Assembly: GCA_964455485.1 (NCBI GenBank)
Contig: CAYVXT010000011.1
Coordinates: 1 to 21,829 of the forward strand
DNA: 21,829 nt
Direction: 5' to 3'
Source: CAYVXT01 sp964455485
Lineage (GTDB): Bacteria; Patescibacteriota; Minisyncoccia; Phycocordibacterales; WO2-35-19
Shown: in pieces, positions 21,066-21,829 of the stretch
How the letters are laid out: every line of letters begins with the position of its first letter
Position numbering within the stretch: the stretch's first letter is position 1
The notes under the pieces: model-generated
What the model was told of the DNA's origin: nothing
Databases searched by the model: none
The model's input: only the letters and a program-made list of their open reading frames with translations
Program-made: the position numbers and the translations under genes

Positions 21066-21829
21066 TCATAAAATTTTAAAACTTTTTATAGCGTTGTTAA
21101 CAAGAGTTTCTCTCACCATTTCAAGTTCTAAACCCTTTATTTCAGCTATTTTTTTAACAACTTCCATTACATATACAGGCTCATTTCTCTTACCTCTATA
21201 AGGCACTGGGGCCACAAATGGAGCATCTGTTTCTGACATTATTGATTCAATAGGAGTAAATTGAATTGCTTCGTCGTAGTCGTGTGTGAAAGTGATAACC
21301 CCTGTAAATGAGAGCGTAAATCCTAAATCCAAAAATTTTTTAGCCTGATCTACATTGCCAGCAAAAAAATGTGAATTGCCTCTGAGTTTTTCACCCACAT
21401 CTTTTTTATAGTCATTTAAAATATTGAGCACATCGTCGTAGCTGTCGCGACAATGGAGCATTAGGGGCTTGTCGTGTTCCAAAGCAAACTCAATTTGTTT
21501 TTTGAACAACTCTGTCTGCCTCTTTCTTTCATTTTTTAGATTTGATGGTTCAATCCTAAACCAATCGAGCCCACACTCACCTATCGCCACCACTTTTGAG
21601 CTTTGAACAAGTTTTGAAAATTCACTTTCATTAAATAACTCACCCGGACTACTCGTCTCGACCTCTCTTACTCCAAGAGAGGTTCCGGAAAGCCCCTCTC
21701 TTGATTGTAAGAGAGGGGTTTGGGGTGAGTTATCTACCGGGTGCACCCCAATACACGCCCAAACCTTTTCATTTTGTTCTGCAATCTCAACCGCTTTCCT
21801 TGAGCTTTCTATGTCAGTACCTATGGTAA
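21066..21829 (-). CDS. tatD: TatD family metal-dependent hydrolase, N-terminus beyond the window
   Basis: The reading frame is open to the right edge, so an internal GTG at 21746 is not the start. The visible N-terminal part reads TIGTDIESSRKAVEIA, then VWACIGVHPVDN. Catalytic landmarks follow: IGECGLDWFR (metal-binding Glu), LMLHCRDSYDDVLNIL (His), NSHFFAG (His, normally HSFSG), and SETDAPFVAPVPYRG (Asp). TatD proteins are 3'-5' DNases/RNases of the amidohydrolase superfamily that use divalent metals. About 30 extra residues between HPVD and the strand KVVAIGECGLDW are encoded by a palindromic DNA element, in a surface loop where TatD length varies. The C-terminus ends with a normal FKIL. 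Confidence 0.9.
   Translation of the reverse strand, partial: TIGTDIESSRKAVEIAEQNEKVWACIGVHPVDNSPQTPLLQSREGLSGTSLGVREVETSSPGELFNESEFSKLVQSSKVVAIGECGLDWFRIEPSNLKNERKRQTELFKKQIEFALEHDKPLMLHCRDSYDDVLNILNDYKKDVGEKLRGNSHFFAGNVDQAKKFLDLGFTLSFTGVITFTHDYDEAIQFTPIESIMSETDAPFVAPVPYRGKRNEPVYVMEVVKKIAEIKGLELEMVRETLVNNAIKSFKIL
21638..21731 (-). repeat. palindromic element inserted in frame in tatD
   Basis: The ends AACTCACC (21638-21645) and GGTGAGTT (21724-21731) are inverted. Inside are two hairpins: ACCTCTCTT-N5-AAGAGAGGT (21661-21683) and CCCCTCTCTT-N6-AAGAGAGGGG (21693-21718). The element is read through as about 31 codons (S/P/G/E-rich) without a stop. A half copy lies at 7042-7100. Confidence 0.82.

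Noticed and set aside
21066..21746. tatD as a complete 226-codon gene starting at 21746
   Set aside because: The frame continues to the window edge with clear TatD sequence upstream of the GTG, so the gene is truncated by the window.

Overview
The window looks like part of a Patescibacteria (Candidate Phyla Radiation) genome, most likely a Parcubacteria/Paceibacteria-type lineage. This is inferred from AT-rich DNA, a 23S rRNA gene interrupted by introns and expansions, short intergenic gaps, many genes without a clear Shine-Dalgarno site, an atypical EF-P, and secreted PKD/lamin-tail and peptidoglycan-binding surface proteins of the kind common in that group. UGA acts as a stop in several genes, so this is not the UGA=Gly code of SR1/Gracilibacteria.

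Region 1 (1-4262, minus strand): a 23S rRNA gene running off the left edge, truncated at about E. coli nt 2190. It has its own strong promoter and a roughly 450-nt structured leader, and no 16S is visible upstream. It carries two introns 20 exon nucleotides apart, at E. coli sites 1931 and 1951. The larger one (859 nt) holds two small divergent genes instead of a recognisable homing endonuclease, one of them bracketed by a 19-bp perfect inverted repeat. Two rRNA helices carry related AT-rich palindromic inserts. The helix 45 region is extended by a 20-bp stem whose tip contains an almost canonical tRNA (D arm, T arm, acceptor stem, encoded CCA) with a 22-nt excess in the anticodon loop. This nested tRNA is the most striking feature of the window.

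Region 2 (4311-5766, minus): a TM-helix channel-like protein and a winged-helix/nucleotidyltransferase-like protein. Region 3 (5851-7100, plus): a more GC-rich island with good ribosome binding sites, encoding a one-TM protein, a YdcF/SanA-like DUF218 protein and a 49-aa TM peptide. It ends in a palindromic repeat and a duplicated copy of the rplL 3' end. Region 4 (7173-9923, minus): rplL and rplJ (stalk proteins L7/L12 and L10) with a long regulated leader, and an upstream secreted PKD protein translationally coupled to a 46-aa membrane peptide. Region 5 (9989-12572): DnaA-box-like repeats, a large S-layer-like exported protein, and a GC-rich structured RNA candidate with mutually exclusive helices.

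Region 6 (12608-17940): a helix-bundle/HTH regulator (minus) with an operator-like palindrome in its promoter, divergent from the plus-strand run ftsK, an anchored extracytoplasmic protein, recA and efp (chromosome segregation, recombination, translation). Region 7 (17969-21829, minus): rpsF-ssb-rpsR with a structured leader, a second exported peptidoglycan-binding protein, and a 5'-truncated tatD (off the right edge). tatD carries an in-frame palindromic element related to the one beside rplL. Bidirectional terminators separate the convergent units.
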